This document shows, piece after piece, positions 53,462 to 61,023 of a stretch of DNA of 64,000 nt. The notes beneath the pieces were generated by a model. It did not search any database, was not told where the DNA came from, and saw only the letters and a list, made by a program, of their open reading frames with translations. The position numbers were made by a program, and so were the translations under genes. Each line of letters starts with the position of its first letter. The stretch's first letter is position 1. Origin of the DNA: JABCZS01 sp041660525 (GTDB lineage: Bacteria; Pseudomonadota; Gammaproteobacteria; JABCZS01); the NCBI GenBank assembly GCA_041660525.1, contig JBAZWD010000004.1, positions 62,001 to 126,000 on the forward strand. The letters run 5' to 3'.

Positions 53462-55049
53462 TCGCCACCTTTTTCTCTTTAGTTAAACCTAGAATTTCAT
53501 ATATTTTTTTGCCGTATAAATTACGTTTTAACTGTTGTTTTGCTTGCACATAAGTTTTAATGCAGTTTGTTTCTATGTGATTTACATTTACGAATATATC
53601 AAACATATTGAGCGTGATCATGTGAATATGCTCGAGCCAGGATGTTTTGATTTCCTCTATCTCGTATTCATTATTTGAATGTTTAATTATATCGCCTAAA
53701 CTCTCGTAAAATTTTGTTTCTGTTTTTTGCCATATACTATGCCGTGCTATATTTGTTGGAACACCACAATCATTTAAAGCTTGTATTAAATAATATCTTG
53801 CTTGTTCTGTTGTTTTTATAAACTGCTTAATAAAGCAAGTAACTGTCTCGTATTGCTCATCAACAATGTTATACCAAGGCATTTGATACTCATACCAACA
53901 ACGTGCCGACATATTATCCATATCATAACCAAAAGACCAAATAATAAGGGGATCGCCTTCGCCACCTTCTTCTTGTTGTTGCAATTGAATGCGTTCGCGA
54001 TTTGCACGAATAACAGCAGCTGTTTTTGAGTCTTGGCTATTTTCTAATGCAATAGTTATCCAATGTTGGTAACCAATCCCACCCGGCTGGGGATGTAATG
54101 GAAATGCTTGGTTATCCTTAGTTACTCTATAAGGCGATAGCACATGCCGCCAATCCTCTGAGTATTTGATCCCATAGTTTTTCGTTATATATTCTGTAAC
54201 TGCTTTTTCTGTTACTGTTGCACATAAATCACAAGGATTTTGATTGTTATCAGAAACCTTTAAACGGATACGTCTTGGCATGCCCCAATACATTTGGAAG
54301 AGATGCGCAGCGCTGGGTAATTGTTCTTGATCTTCTTCGCTGGTTAATGTTGGCATGAACCAAGGAAAAATACGTTCGTAATTAAATTGACCTAAACTTT
54401 GATGTGTTGTTTTTTCAAAATCAGTTTTAGACAACACATTAAGCCATAACATATCCCAAAAACTTTTGGTAGTACCATCATGTACAACGATACTGGTTAA
54501 TGGCCCACCACCGCGCATAGAAGTCCTATGTCCCTGACCACCGCTTGGTGCATTAGTTTGTAGTGTAAATAAAGCCGTAGCTGCGCATGCAGGACATAGT
54601 TGTTTCACTTGATCGCGTTTGATAAAATGATCAACATTATTTTTTAAAGTTTGCTCACCTGGTTGTTCAATCAATAATGCTGAAATGGATTTTATCGGAG
54701 AGTCTGTTAATGGATCTAAATCTTGCATAAAGCAAGGGCCATCACCATAAAGATTAAAATATGGAATTAAAGAAGAAAACCAATCTTTAAGCTCATCACT
54801 ACTTGGCGGTGTTTTGTACCATTGTCGCCATTGTTTACCTGTTAATTCTGGCTTCGCAGTTTGTAAAAGACCAATTAAAAATTGAATTAAGGCGCCGTTA
54901 AAATCTGCCCGAGTAGTATTTAAGCTTGTGATGCTTGCTTCGTTATCTTGAATAGTCAACTCATATGGTGCGATAAACGTGGTTTGACCATTTGTATATA
55001 GAACAGGAAGCCATCTGTCAGTTATTAAATTAATTTTATAAGTCCTCAA
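53454..55049 (-). CDS. cas8e: Cascade large subunit Cas8e (Cse1/CasA)
   Basis: The 531-residue PAM-recognising subunit begins INLITDRWLPVLYTNGQ, matching Cse1 N-termini, and has a CPACAATALFTLQ zinc-like segment. The only start consistent with the family is TTG 55049, which has no Shine-Dalgarno sequence. A 43-codon ORF with a strong ribosome site ends 14 nt inside cas8e, so translation is probably coupled to it. Confidence 0.94.
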   Translation of the reverse strand: MRTYKINLITDRWLPVLYTNGQTTFIAPYELTIQDNEASITSLNTTRADFNGALIQFLIGLLQTAKPELTGKQWRQWYKTPPSSDELKDWFSSLIPYFNLYGDGPCFMQDLDPLTDSPIKSISALLIEQPGEQTLKNNVDHFIKRDQVKQLCPACAATALFTLQTNAPSGGQGHRTSMRGGGPLTSIVVHDGTTKSFWDMLWLNVLSKTDFEKTTHQSLGQFNYERIFPWFMPTLTSEEDQEQLPSAAHLFQMYWGMPRRIRLKVSDNNQNPCDLCATVTEKAVTEYITKNYGIKYSEDWRHVLSPYRVTKDNQAFPLHPQPGGIGYQHWITIALENSQDSKTAAVIRANRERIQLQQQEEGGEGDPLIIWSFGYDMDNMSARCWYEYQMPWYNIVDEQYETVTCFIKQFIKTTEQARYYLIQALNDCGVPTNIARHSIWQKTETKFYESLGDIIKHSNNEYEIEEIKTSWLEHIHMITLNMFDIFVNVNHIETNCIKTYVQAKQQLKRNLYGKKIYEILGLTKEKKVANE

Positions 55050-55167
55050 TATTTTCTATTATGATAATTATTATTTTAAAAACCCGAAGAAGTTTAATAC
55101 TATTTGAACATATTTTTTCTAATTTTATCATAATGATTTCTAGAGATGGCGGCAATAGTTTTTTCAT
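55036..55167 (-). CDS. 43-codon leader ORF of the cas8e operon (leader peptide or CreT-like candidate)
   Basis: ATG 55167 has a perfect AAGGAG (55175-55180) 7 nt upstream, and the frame ends with TAA at 55036-55038, overlapping the cas8e TTG start. The product is basic and hydrophobic near its end (VFKIIIIIIENIEDL). Six ATA isoleucine codons occur, four of them in a run of six Ile codons. It is the first translatable frame downstream of the strong TTGACA/TACAAT promoter. Role unknown: leader peptide coupling cas8e translation, or a small toxin held down by the adjacent guide RNA. Confidence 0.6.
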   Translation of the reverse strand: MKKLLPPSLEIIMIKLEKICSNSIKLLRVFKIIIIIIENIEDL

Positions 55168-55194
55168 TTAACAGCTCCTTTGTAAAGAGAAGCC

Positions 55195-55223
55195 ATTGTA
55201 TGGTTGAAAACACATCATGTCAA
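55195..55223 (-). promoter_or_regulatory. Promoter of the cas8e-cas2 operon
   Basis: On the minus strand TTGACA (55223-55218), 17 bp, TACAAT (55200-55195): a near-consensus sigma70 promoter. The expected start is near 55188, about 20 nt before the leader ORF. Its -35 box touches the ATG PAM (55223-55225) of the putative guide-RNA target. Confidence 0.75.
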
Positions 55224-55232
55224 TGCTATATT
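55204..55232 (+). promoter_or_regulatory. Promoter of the putative Cas-regulating RNA
   Basis: On the plus strand TTGAAA (55204-55209), 17 bp, TATATT (55227-55232). The expected start, about 55239, falls at the hairpin of the degenerate repeat. It faces and interlocks with the cas8e promoter on the other strand. Confidence 0.6.
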
Positions 55233-55257
55233 ATCTTCTCCCAACCAATTGGGATGA
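55223..55257 (+). promoter_or_regulatory. Putative Cascade target site in the cas promoter region
   Basis: ATG (55223-55225) is a permissive I-E PAM (AWG). The next 11 bases, CTATATTATCT (55226-55236), are identical to the first 11 bases of the spacer-like sequence at 55262-55272. Only 4 of the remaining 21 positions match, at about chance level. Seed-only pairing is expected to allow Cascade binding without efficient Cas3 cutting. Confidence 0.6.
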
Positions 55258-55325
55258 ACCGCTATATTATCTACAGATAGTATTCTAACTATAAAATTCC
55301 CCGCACTGCGGGGATTTCATTTTTT
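55233..55325 (+). ncRNA. Mini-CRISPR / CreR-like Cas-regulating RNA
   Basis: The unit reads on the strand opposite to the cas genes. Degenerate repeat 1 (55233-55261) matches the array repeat at 19 of 29 positions, including the last 11 (GGGATGAACCG), and keeps a hairpin CCCAA/TTGGG ending exactly at the Cas6e cut position. A spacer-like 32-mer follows (55262-55293), the same length as array spacers. Repeat 2 starts in register at 55294: ATTCCCCGC, loop ACT, GCGGGGAT. It is followed by six T residues (55320-55325), making it a Rho-independent terminator. Repeat 2 overlaps the cas3 stop. Known precedents are the creA/CreR guide RNAs of other type I systems. Confidence 0.7.
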
Positions 55326-58052
55326 GATTAATCCATAACATGAACTGTACTCAAGATCATGAACTTTATTAATCCCCCATTCTTTTTCTTGTTTAGCTAA
55401 GTAAAACCAGTCACTATTTTGCTCATCATAAATAAGCACATGCTGCATTCTTTTTTTTGAAAATTCATCAGGTAAAGCATCCATGAATGTTTGTTTTGTA
55501 CAAGCACTCTTTTTATTCAAAGCATACTCAGGTATGGTTATACTACTCATATCCCAAGCAAACTCCTCTACTTTATGCCATGGTGTAATTTGCTCACCAT
55601 CCCAACGTGCTAAATATGTTTGTATTGATTTTACTTCACTTAATCGCGTGGGTGTATACGCATCTTCCCACCAGTTTATTCCGCCTTGATTTTGATAACC
55701 ATGATCTATTTTCAATTGATTAGTCTTGGCTTGCTCTTGCTTCGCATATGTTTTTCCTTCGCTTTTTAAACTGGTTTCTTGCAAAGCATTTGGAACTTGT
55801 TTTTCTGAACAATTTTCATCATCATATACATATTCAACAAATGGCCGAATATGATTTGGAATATCAAGCACAGGATTTTCTGCTATTAATTTCGCAGTTA
55901 ACCATAATTGTGCATGGTTGGTATACACTTTCGCGGCTTTGGGTAATAATTCGCTGTACCAGCTTGCAGCTGCATCGATGATTGGCATAGGCGCATAAAT
56001 TAATATCATCGGATGTGGTCGTTCTTCATTTCTTATATGGCGTTGCAATCGCCCTATGCGTTGAATAATTAAATCTATCGGCGCTAAATCAGTCACCATA
56101 AAATCAAAATCTAGATCTAATGACTGTTCAACCACCTGTGTGGCAATCACTAATTGCCCTTGCCGATTATTTTTAGTTGAATTTTTACCAAATTGTTGCA
56201 TGACTTTATTTTCAATTTTATATCGATCATGCATAGTAAATCTGGAGTGAAATAAAGTGATTTTTTCTATAGGATATAATTGCGAAAATTTATTATACGC
56301 TTCTACAGCATCACTGACGGTATTTCTAATCCAACAAACGCATAAACCTTGGTTTAATTTTTCTATAATAGTATTTTCAACTACTGATAAATCATCACAA
56401 AGTATGGTATTTACAGTCCTGCATAACTCTGCCACAGCTGGTATAGGTGTAATATGAGAGTTTTCACCATATTGACAATAAGTTGCCAAAGGATAGCGTA
56501 GCTCTATAGTTGCAGGGCTAGCCATAGGGTCACTTCCCAACGCCTGATAAAATGCATTTGTAAGTGATGTTCTCATTTTTTGTGGCAATGTTGCTGACAA
56601 TAAAATTGTACTGCCACCGCTTGCTGTGTGAAATACAATTAAATTAGCAAGCAGTTCCAGCATATAACTGTCACATGCGTGCACTTCATCAATAATTAAT
56701 ACTTTTCTAAATAAACCCATCAAGCGTAAACTTTGATGTCGGTTTGGTAAGACGCTTTGTAATGCTTGATCAATAGTCCCAGCACCCATATTCGCTAACA
56801 ACGCTTTTTTATTATTATCATTAAACCAAGCATTACAATATGCTGTTGCTGAACTTAATTCATTCTGCAAAATTTTATCTGGATGATGATCTAATGTTAA
56901 ACATTCATGATAGGGTTTAGCTAAATGACGATTAGCATGGGCAAGAATAATAGAAATATTCTGCGGACTTTCAAAGAAATTTTTATAAATTCCTGTATCA
57001 GGATCAGTCAAACGATGATAAATTCCATTAGCTGTAGCCATAGTAGGCAACGCAAAATAAATGCCATCAGCTGCGCCTACTGCCATAATACGATATGCTA
57101 ACATTAATGCGGCTTCCGTTTTTCCAGCTCCTGTCATATCTTCTAAAATAAATAATTGCGGGCCATTTTCTATAGAGATACTCTGTGCGAATTGTTGTAA
57201 AGGTCTAGGCTGATTGATATTCAATAAACTTTGATAATCTTTATTTAAAGCAACATTAATTTGCGTTAGTCCATTATCATGAATAGCTTTTTTAGCATGT
57301 TTTTGAATATCATGCCAATAATCGTGTAAATCCATTTTTTTTGTTTGATACTGAAAATAATCGCGGTTAGAACCTAACCAATCAGATAAAATTGTTACAC
57401 CTGAGAGCCACCATGAAACACGATTAAAGCTGTTTTTTAATGCTTCTTCATCTACATGCTGAATTAAATCAACATTCTGTATATCTTCACCAAAAAATAT
57501 TTTTTTGCATTCATGAAAAAATGCAATTGCTGCTTCTATATCTTGCGGATCAAATCCTTTAAACATAAAGTCTAAATTATCACCCACTTCAGTAGGTTTA
57601 CCATGATGGCCAACAGTTGCGCCAATTAAAGTCTTAAATGCTGATGCAATATCAAGATTTTCTAATTGATTTTGATTTAAAATGAGTGGTTTAAATTCAT
57701 GGTATATTTTTTTACGCCAGATAGCATCACCTAATACATCATGATGGAACGAATTATTTTCACGAAGCTTCCTTTCTGGATTTAAATGCAAGAATACATT
57801 CGGCACCTTACCTTGAAAATACGCTGAAAATTTACCTAAATCATGTAATGTAATAAAAAGCAATATTAAAGCTTTTGCTTGAGATTTTTCTAATCCTAAA
57901 CCTTGTGCAAAAACCTCGAGTATTTGCGGGTGTTCATCGAAGTATGCTTGTGCGACTGCCGCAACATCCAAAGAATGGTAAACTAAAAGATGATAATAAT
58001 TACTTTTATCCGCTTTACCCCAATATCGATAAAACAATGTGGTGATATCCAT
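55317..58052 (-). CDS. cas3: CRISPR nuclease-helicase Cas3
   Basis: The 911-residue protein has an N-terminal HD nuclease domain (LLFITLHDLGKFSAYFQGK), then an SF2 helicase with Walker A DMTGAGKTEAAL, DEVH box IIDEVHACDSYM and motif VI region QRIGRLQRH. It degrades DNA after Cascade recruitment. AGGGGAA precedes ATG 58052. It has its own transcription unit: 267 bp separate its stop from cas8e, and the stop lies within the repeat-like terminator hairpin, which can also fold on the minus strand. Confidence 0.97.
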   Translation of the reverse strand: MDITTLFYRYWGKADKSNYYHLLVYHSLDVAAVAQAYFDEHPQILEVFAQGLGLEKSQAKALILLFITLHDLGKFSAYFQGKVPNVFLHLNPERKLRENNSFHHDVLGDAIWRKKIYHEFKPLILNQNQLENLDIASAFKTLIGATVGHHGKPTEVGDNLDFMFKGFDPQDIEAAIAFFHECKKIFFGEDIQNVDLIQHVDEEALKNSFNRVSWWLSGVTILSDWLGSNRDYFQYQTKKMDLHDYWHDIQKHAKKAIHDNGLTQINVALNKDYQSLLNINQPRPLQQFAQSISIENGPQLFILEDMTGAGKTEAALMLAYRIMAVGAADGIYFALPTMATANGIYHRLTDPDTGIYKNFFESPQNISIILAHANRHLAKPYHECLTLDHHPDKILQNELSSATAYCNAWFNDNNKKALLANMGAGTIDQALQSVLPNRHQSLRLMGLFRKVLIIDEVHACDSYMLELLANLIVFHTASGGSTILLSATLPQKMRTSLTNAFYQALGSDPMASPATIELRYPLATYCQYGENSHITPIPAVAELCRTVNTILCDDLSVVENTIIEKLNQGLCVCWIRNTVSDAVEAYNKFSQLYPIEKITLFHSRFTMHDRYKIENKVMQQFGKNSTKNNRQGQLVIATQVVEQSLDLDFDFMVTDLAPIDLIIQRIGRLQRHIRNEERPHPMILIYAPMPIIDAAASWYSELLPKAAKVYTNHAQLWLTAKLIAENPVLDIPNHIRPFVEYVYDDENCSEKQVPNALQETSLKSEGKTYAKQEQAKTNQLKIDHGYQNQGGINWWEDAYTPTRLSEVKSIQTYLARWDGEQITPWHKVEEFAWDMSSITIPEYALNKKSACTKQTFMDALPDEFSKKRMQHVLIYDEQNSDWFYLAKQEKEWGINKVHDLEYSSCYGLIKK

Positions 58053-58137
58053 AAATAACTATTCCCCTAATTTGCTCTTCAATCACTTTGGGTAGAACCC
58101 ACATACTATATATTGCTCTGTCGTTGATATCTCTTTA

Positions 58138-58620
58138 TTAAAGTGAAATTTTTTCCCAAGTTAAACTATCAACCACAATTTTATCCTCTTCCTTCGTAGA
58201 TGGCAGCGATAAAATCAAGCGATCATCTACAAACTGATAGTAACGAATTTGATCTGTGCCTGTCCATTTTTGATTCCAAGAAATATCAATATGATGAATA
58301 ATGTGATCATCTTTAATCGTATAAGTGCCTGCATAACTATTTAATGTACGGTATAAAGCAAGTGCTTCTGTATCGCTAGCAAACTGGTCTTGAGGTGTGG
58401 GTCTTTCTTTTTGCACGATAATTACCATCATCCGATCATCATCATAATTTAAAAAGCCACTTGGCTGCTCACCAAAAGAATTTGTGGTTTTTGATGGTGG
58501 CACAGTATCTCTTGTCACTGAAATTAATTTCCAAGTGCCTAAAAAGGGATTTGGTGTATCTTTTGCATTCGCATGAATAGTGAAAATAATTATCAAGAAA
58601 AAATATATTATTTTATGCAT
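58138..58620 (-). CDS. Secreted lipocalin-like protein
   Basis: The 160-residue protein has a signal peptide (IIYFFLIIIFTIHANA) followed by the lipocalin-like opening NPFLGTWKLISVTRD, with beta-strand-rich sequence throughout. Such domains bind small hydrophobic ligands; the ligand is unknown. It lies 85 bp upstream of cas3 on the same strand but is not functionally linked to CRISPR as far as can be seen. Confidence 0.7.
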   Translation of the reverse strand: MHKIIYFFLIIIFTIHANAKDTPNPFLGTWKLISVTRDTVPPSKTTNSFGEQPSGFLNYDDDRMMVIIVQKERPTPQDQFASDTEALALYRTLNSYAGTYTIKDDHIIHHIDISWNQKWTGTDQIRYYQFVDDRLILSLPSTKEEDKIVVDSLTWEKISL

Positions 58621-58686
58621 TTAACCTTCCAATATGAAATTTAATAGTAGAAGAACATCCTGTTCCACCTAACATACTACTGAAAA

Positions 58687-59184
58687 TCATCTACCTTGCA
58701 AAAACACAGGTAAATCAGTAGTGGGTGGTGTTGCTGGTATTTGATAAAACATATCAGCCACAAAACCACGATGAAAACTTGTATGATTAACGATGTGTAT
58801 TATGATTTCCTCGCGAGTCATCGCGCCTTTTGTGCCACCAATAAAAGTAAAATGAATGATTTCATTTAAAGAATCGCTTGATAAACTATCACTCAAGGTA
58901 ATATACCACTGGTCTATTTCTTTTTGTGCTTCGCGTAATAAATCAAGCGCAGGACAGTCTTTGGTATTTCTCGCTGTAAAACCATGCTCACGTCCTTCAA
59001 GATGCGCCTTCCATATCTGTGCGATGACATAACTATGATTGAGTGTATACACAATATTTTTAAAGACCGTGTCACGTTTTTTTAAAATCTCATCAGGCGG
59101 CAATTTTCCTACAGCTTCAAAAATTAAATTGTTAGCCCAAGCATTATAACGAGTTAGCATTTTGGCTGTTTTGACATTTGTCAT
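58687..59184 (-). CDS. DinB/YfiT-family metal-binding protein
   Basis: The 165-residue four-helix protein shows the DinB histidine triad: LNHSYVIAQIW and IVNHTSFHRGFV (HxxxH). Family members are metal-dependent and often transfer bacillithiol or mycothiol-type thiols; the substrate here is unknown. Two consecutive ATGs exist at 59187 and 59184, without a clear ribosome site. Confidence 0.78.
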   Translation of the reverse strand: MTNVKTAKMLTRYNAWANNLIFEAVGKLPPDEILKKRDTVFKNIVYTLNHSYVIAQIWKAHLEGREHGFTARNTKDCPALDLLREAQKEIDQWYITLSDSLSSDSLNEIIHFTFIGGTKGAMTREEIIIHIVNHTSFHRGFVADMFYQIPATPPTTDLPVFLQGR

Positions 59185-59314
59185 CATATATCATGAAGCT
59201 CCCACTTAGAAACGTCTGAATTATTTTGAGATAATATACCGGATGATATCGCAACTTTGCAACGAAGAAAATTGAACATTTTCATTCTCGCGTAAATAAC
59301 TCCTGGCATTTAAT

Positions 59315-59406
59315 CTTACGTAAAAACTATATTTTATGATTCTTGCGTAAGATGTAATGGCATGATATACTTACGCAAGAATCATAAAATATAGTTTTTA
59401 CGTAAG
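59315..59406. repeat. 37-bp perfect inverted repeat with an 18-bp loop
   Basis: Arm 1 (59315-59351) and arm 2 (59370-59406) are exact reverse complements over 37 bp. Each arm itself starts CTTACG and ends CGTAAG, so the motif CTTACGNAARAA occurs four times in alternating orientation. Arm 2 contains part of the ribosome site of the downstream GTG gene. A transcript would fold into a very strong hairpin. It may be a MITE-like palindromic element or a multi-site operator. Confidence 0.95.
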
Positions 59407-59414
59407 GAACTAAG

Positions 59415-60869
59415 GTGTCAAATCCATCACTTCCCCCAAGCCTGCCATTTGTAGATAGGCAATATGAGCTTGATAAGCTAAATCTGCTGACTTATAAAAA
59501 AACGGCCTCTCTAGTTGTGTTAAAGGGACGCAGAAGGATAGGCAAGAGTCGACTCTTGCTCGAGTTTACAAAAGACCATCAACCTTCTTATCGATTTGTA
59601 GGACTTAGCCCTGCGCTTGGGATTAATGCAACGCATCAACGTGAAGAATTTGCGAAAAAATTACAGGCTCAATTTGATATCCCACCAATACCCAGCGATG
59701 ATTGGGATGATTTGTTTAAATGGTTGGGTAAATTAACCGCTAAACAATCCGCCATCATTATTTTTGATGAGATTTCTTGGATGGCGATGGATGATCCTAC
59801 ATTTTTACCCAAACTTAAAAATGCATGGGATGAAATTTTCAGCCAAAATCCACAGCTCGTATTAATATTATGTGGCTCAATTTCCACCTGGATTGAGCAA
59901 AATATTTTAAGCAGTACTGGTTTTTTTGGTCGGGTGGCATCAGAAATATCTTTAGAAGAATTATCGATACCCAGCAGTTATCAACTGTTACAAGCATTAG
60001 GATTTAAAGGCTCAAATGTAGAGTTTTTTATAATTTTATCGTTAACAGGCGGCATCCCCTGGTACTTAGAACTCATTAATCCAAAGTTATCAGTCAGTGA
60101 AAATATTAAATCATTATGTTTTAATCGAGATGGCATTTTAGTCAAAGAATATAAAAAAATCTTTCATGATATATTTGGTAAACGCGGCGATATTTATCAA
60201 AAGATTGTTGATACACTATCATCCGGTCCAAAAGAATACGCAAAAATTGCAAAAAGTATCGATTATCGAAGTGGTGGTCCATTAAGTAATTATTTACAGG
60301 AGCTGACGATTTCAGGATTTATTCGCCAGGATTATGTTTGGAATATTAATACTGGAAAAAAAATGAATATTAGTCAATATCGCTTAAATGATAATTATCT
60401 GCGATTTTATATAAAATTTATTGCTCCAAACCTTGATAAAATTATCAATAACAGTTTTAAAGTCGCCTCTATATCTTCGCTACCTGCGTGGCCTACTCTA
60501 ATGGGATTGCAATTTGAAAATTTAATATTACACAATCGTGCACTATTATGGGAAAAATTACGCATTGATCCCAGCGAAATTATTAATGACAATCCTTACG
60601 TTCAAAGACAAACTAAAACCCGAAAAGGCTGTCAAATTGATTATCTTATTCAAACAAAATTCAATATGCTTTATGTTTGCGAATGTAAATTCTCCGAAAA
60701 TAAAACCGGCAGCAGCGTTATTCAAGAAGTTAAAAATAAAATTGACAGACTTGATAGGCAAAATAAATTTGTTTGTAAACCAGTTTTAATTCACGTGGGT
60801 GGCGTGACAAAAGATCTAATGGATTCAGGATATTTTGCACATATTGTTGATGTTAATGAGCTCATTTGA
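59415..60869 (+). CDS. AAA ATPase with C-terminal DUF234/PD-(D/E)XK nuclease-like domain
   Basis: The 484-residue protein is of the archaeal-ATPase type: Walker A LKGRRRIGKSRLLLEF near residue 45, Walker B AIIIFDEISWMAM, a winged helix near residues 255-300 (EYAKIAKSIDYRSGGPLSNYL) and a C-terminal PD-(D/E)XK-like core (CQIDYLIQT, then LYVCECKFS). The start is GTG with AGGA 6 nt upstream, directly behind the 37-bp inverted repeat. Function is unknown; relatives are often found in mobile or defence settings. Confidence 0.8.
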   Translation: MSNPSLPPSLPFVDRQYELDKLNLLTYKKTASLVVLKGRRRIGKSRLLLEFTKDHQPSYRFVGLSPALGINATHQREEFAKKLQAQFDIPPIPSDDWDDLFKWLGKLTAKQSAIIIFDEISWMAMDDPTFLPKLKNAWDEIFSQNPQLVLILCGSISTWIEQNILSSTGFFGRVASEISLEELSIPSSYQLLQALGFKGSNVEFFIILSLTGGIPWYLELINPKLSVSENIKSLCFNRDGILVKEYKKIFHDIFGKRGDIYQKIVDTLSSGPKEYAKIAKSIDYRSGGPLSNYLQELTISGFIRQDYVWNINTGKKMNISQYRLNDNYLRFYIKFIAPNLDKIINNSFKVASISSLPAWPTLMGLQFENLILHNRALLWEKLRIDPSEIINDNPYVQRQTKTRKGCQIDYLIQTKFNMLYVCECKFSENKTGSSVIQEVKNKIDRLDRQNKFVCKPVLIHVGGVTKDLMDSGYFAHIVDVNELI

Positions 60870-61023
60870 GAGCAAAAAGCTTAATTGATTCCTCAAGTTT
60901 TAGCTTATCATTCTGAAAAATATGTTGCAATGCTGGTCAATGGCAGTATAAGCTGACGGGAAAATCCTTACTTTCTAGATTTAGATTCTATGGTAAAATT
61001 TGAGAATGTTCATGGAGTAAAAA

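Noticed and set aside
55294..55325. Reading the repeat-like hairpin only as the cas3 terminator
   Set aside because: It probably does terminate transcription, but the exact repeat bases on both sides of the stem and the 32-nt register with the other degenerate repeat are not explained by that alone.
58106..58116. Possible second target of the guide RNA upstream of cas3 (CTATAT...)
   Set aside because: Only six seed bases match and the preceding bases are ATA, not a usable PAM.
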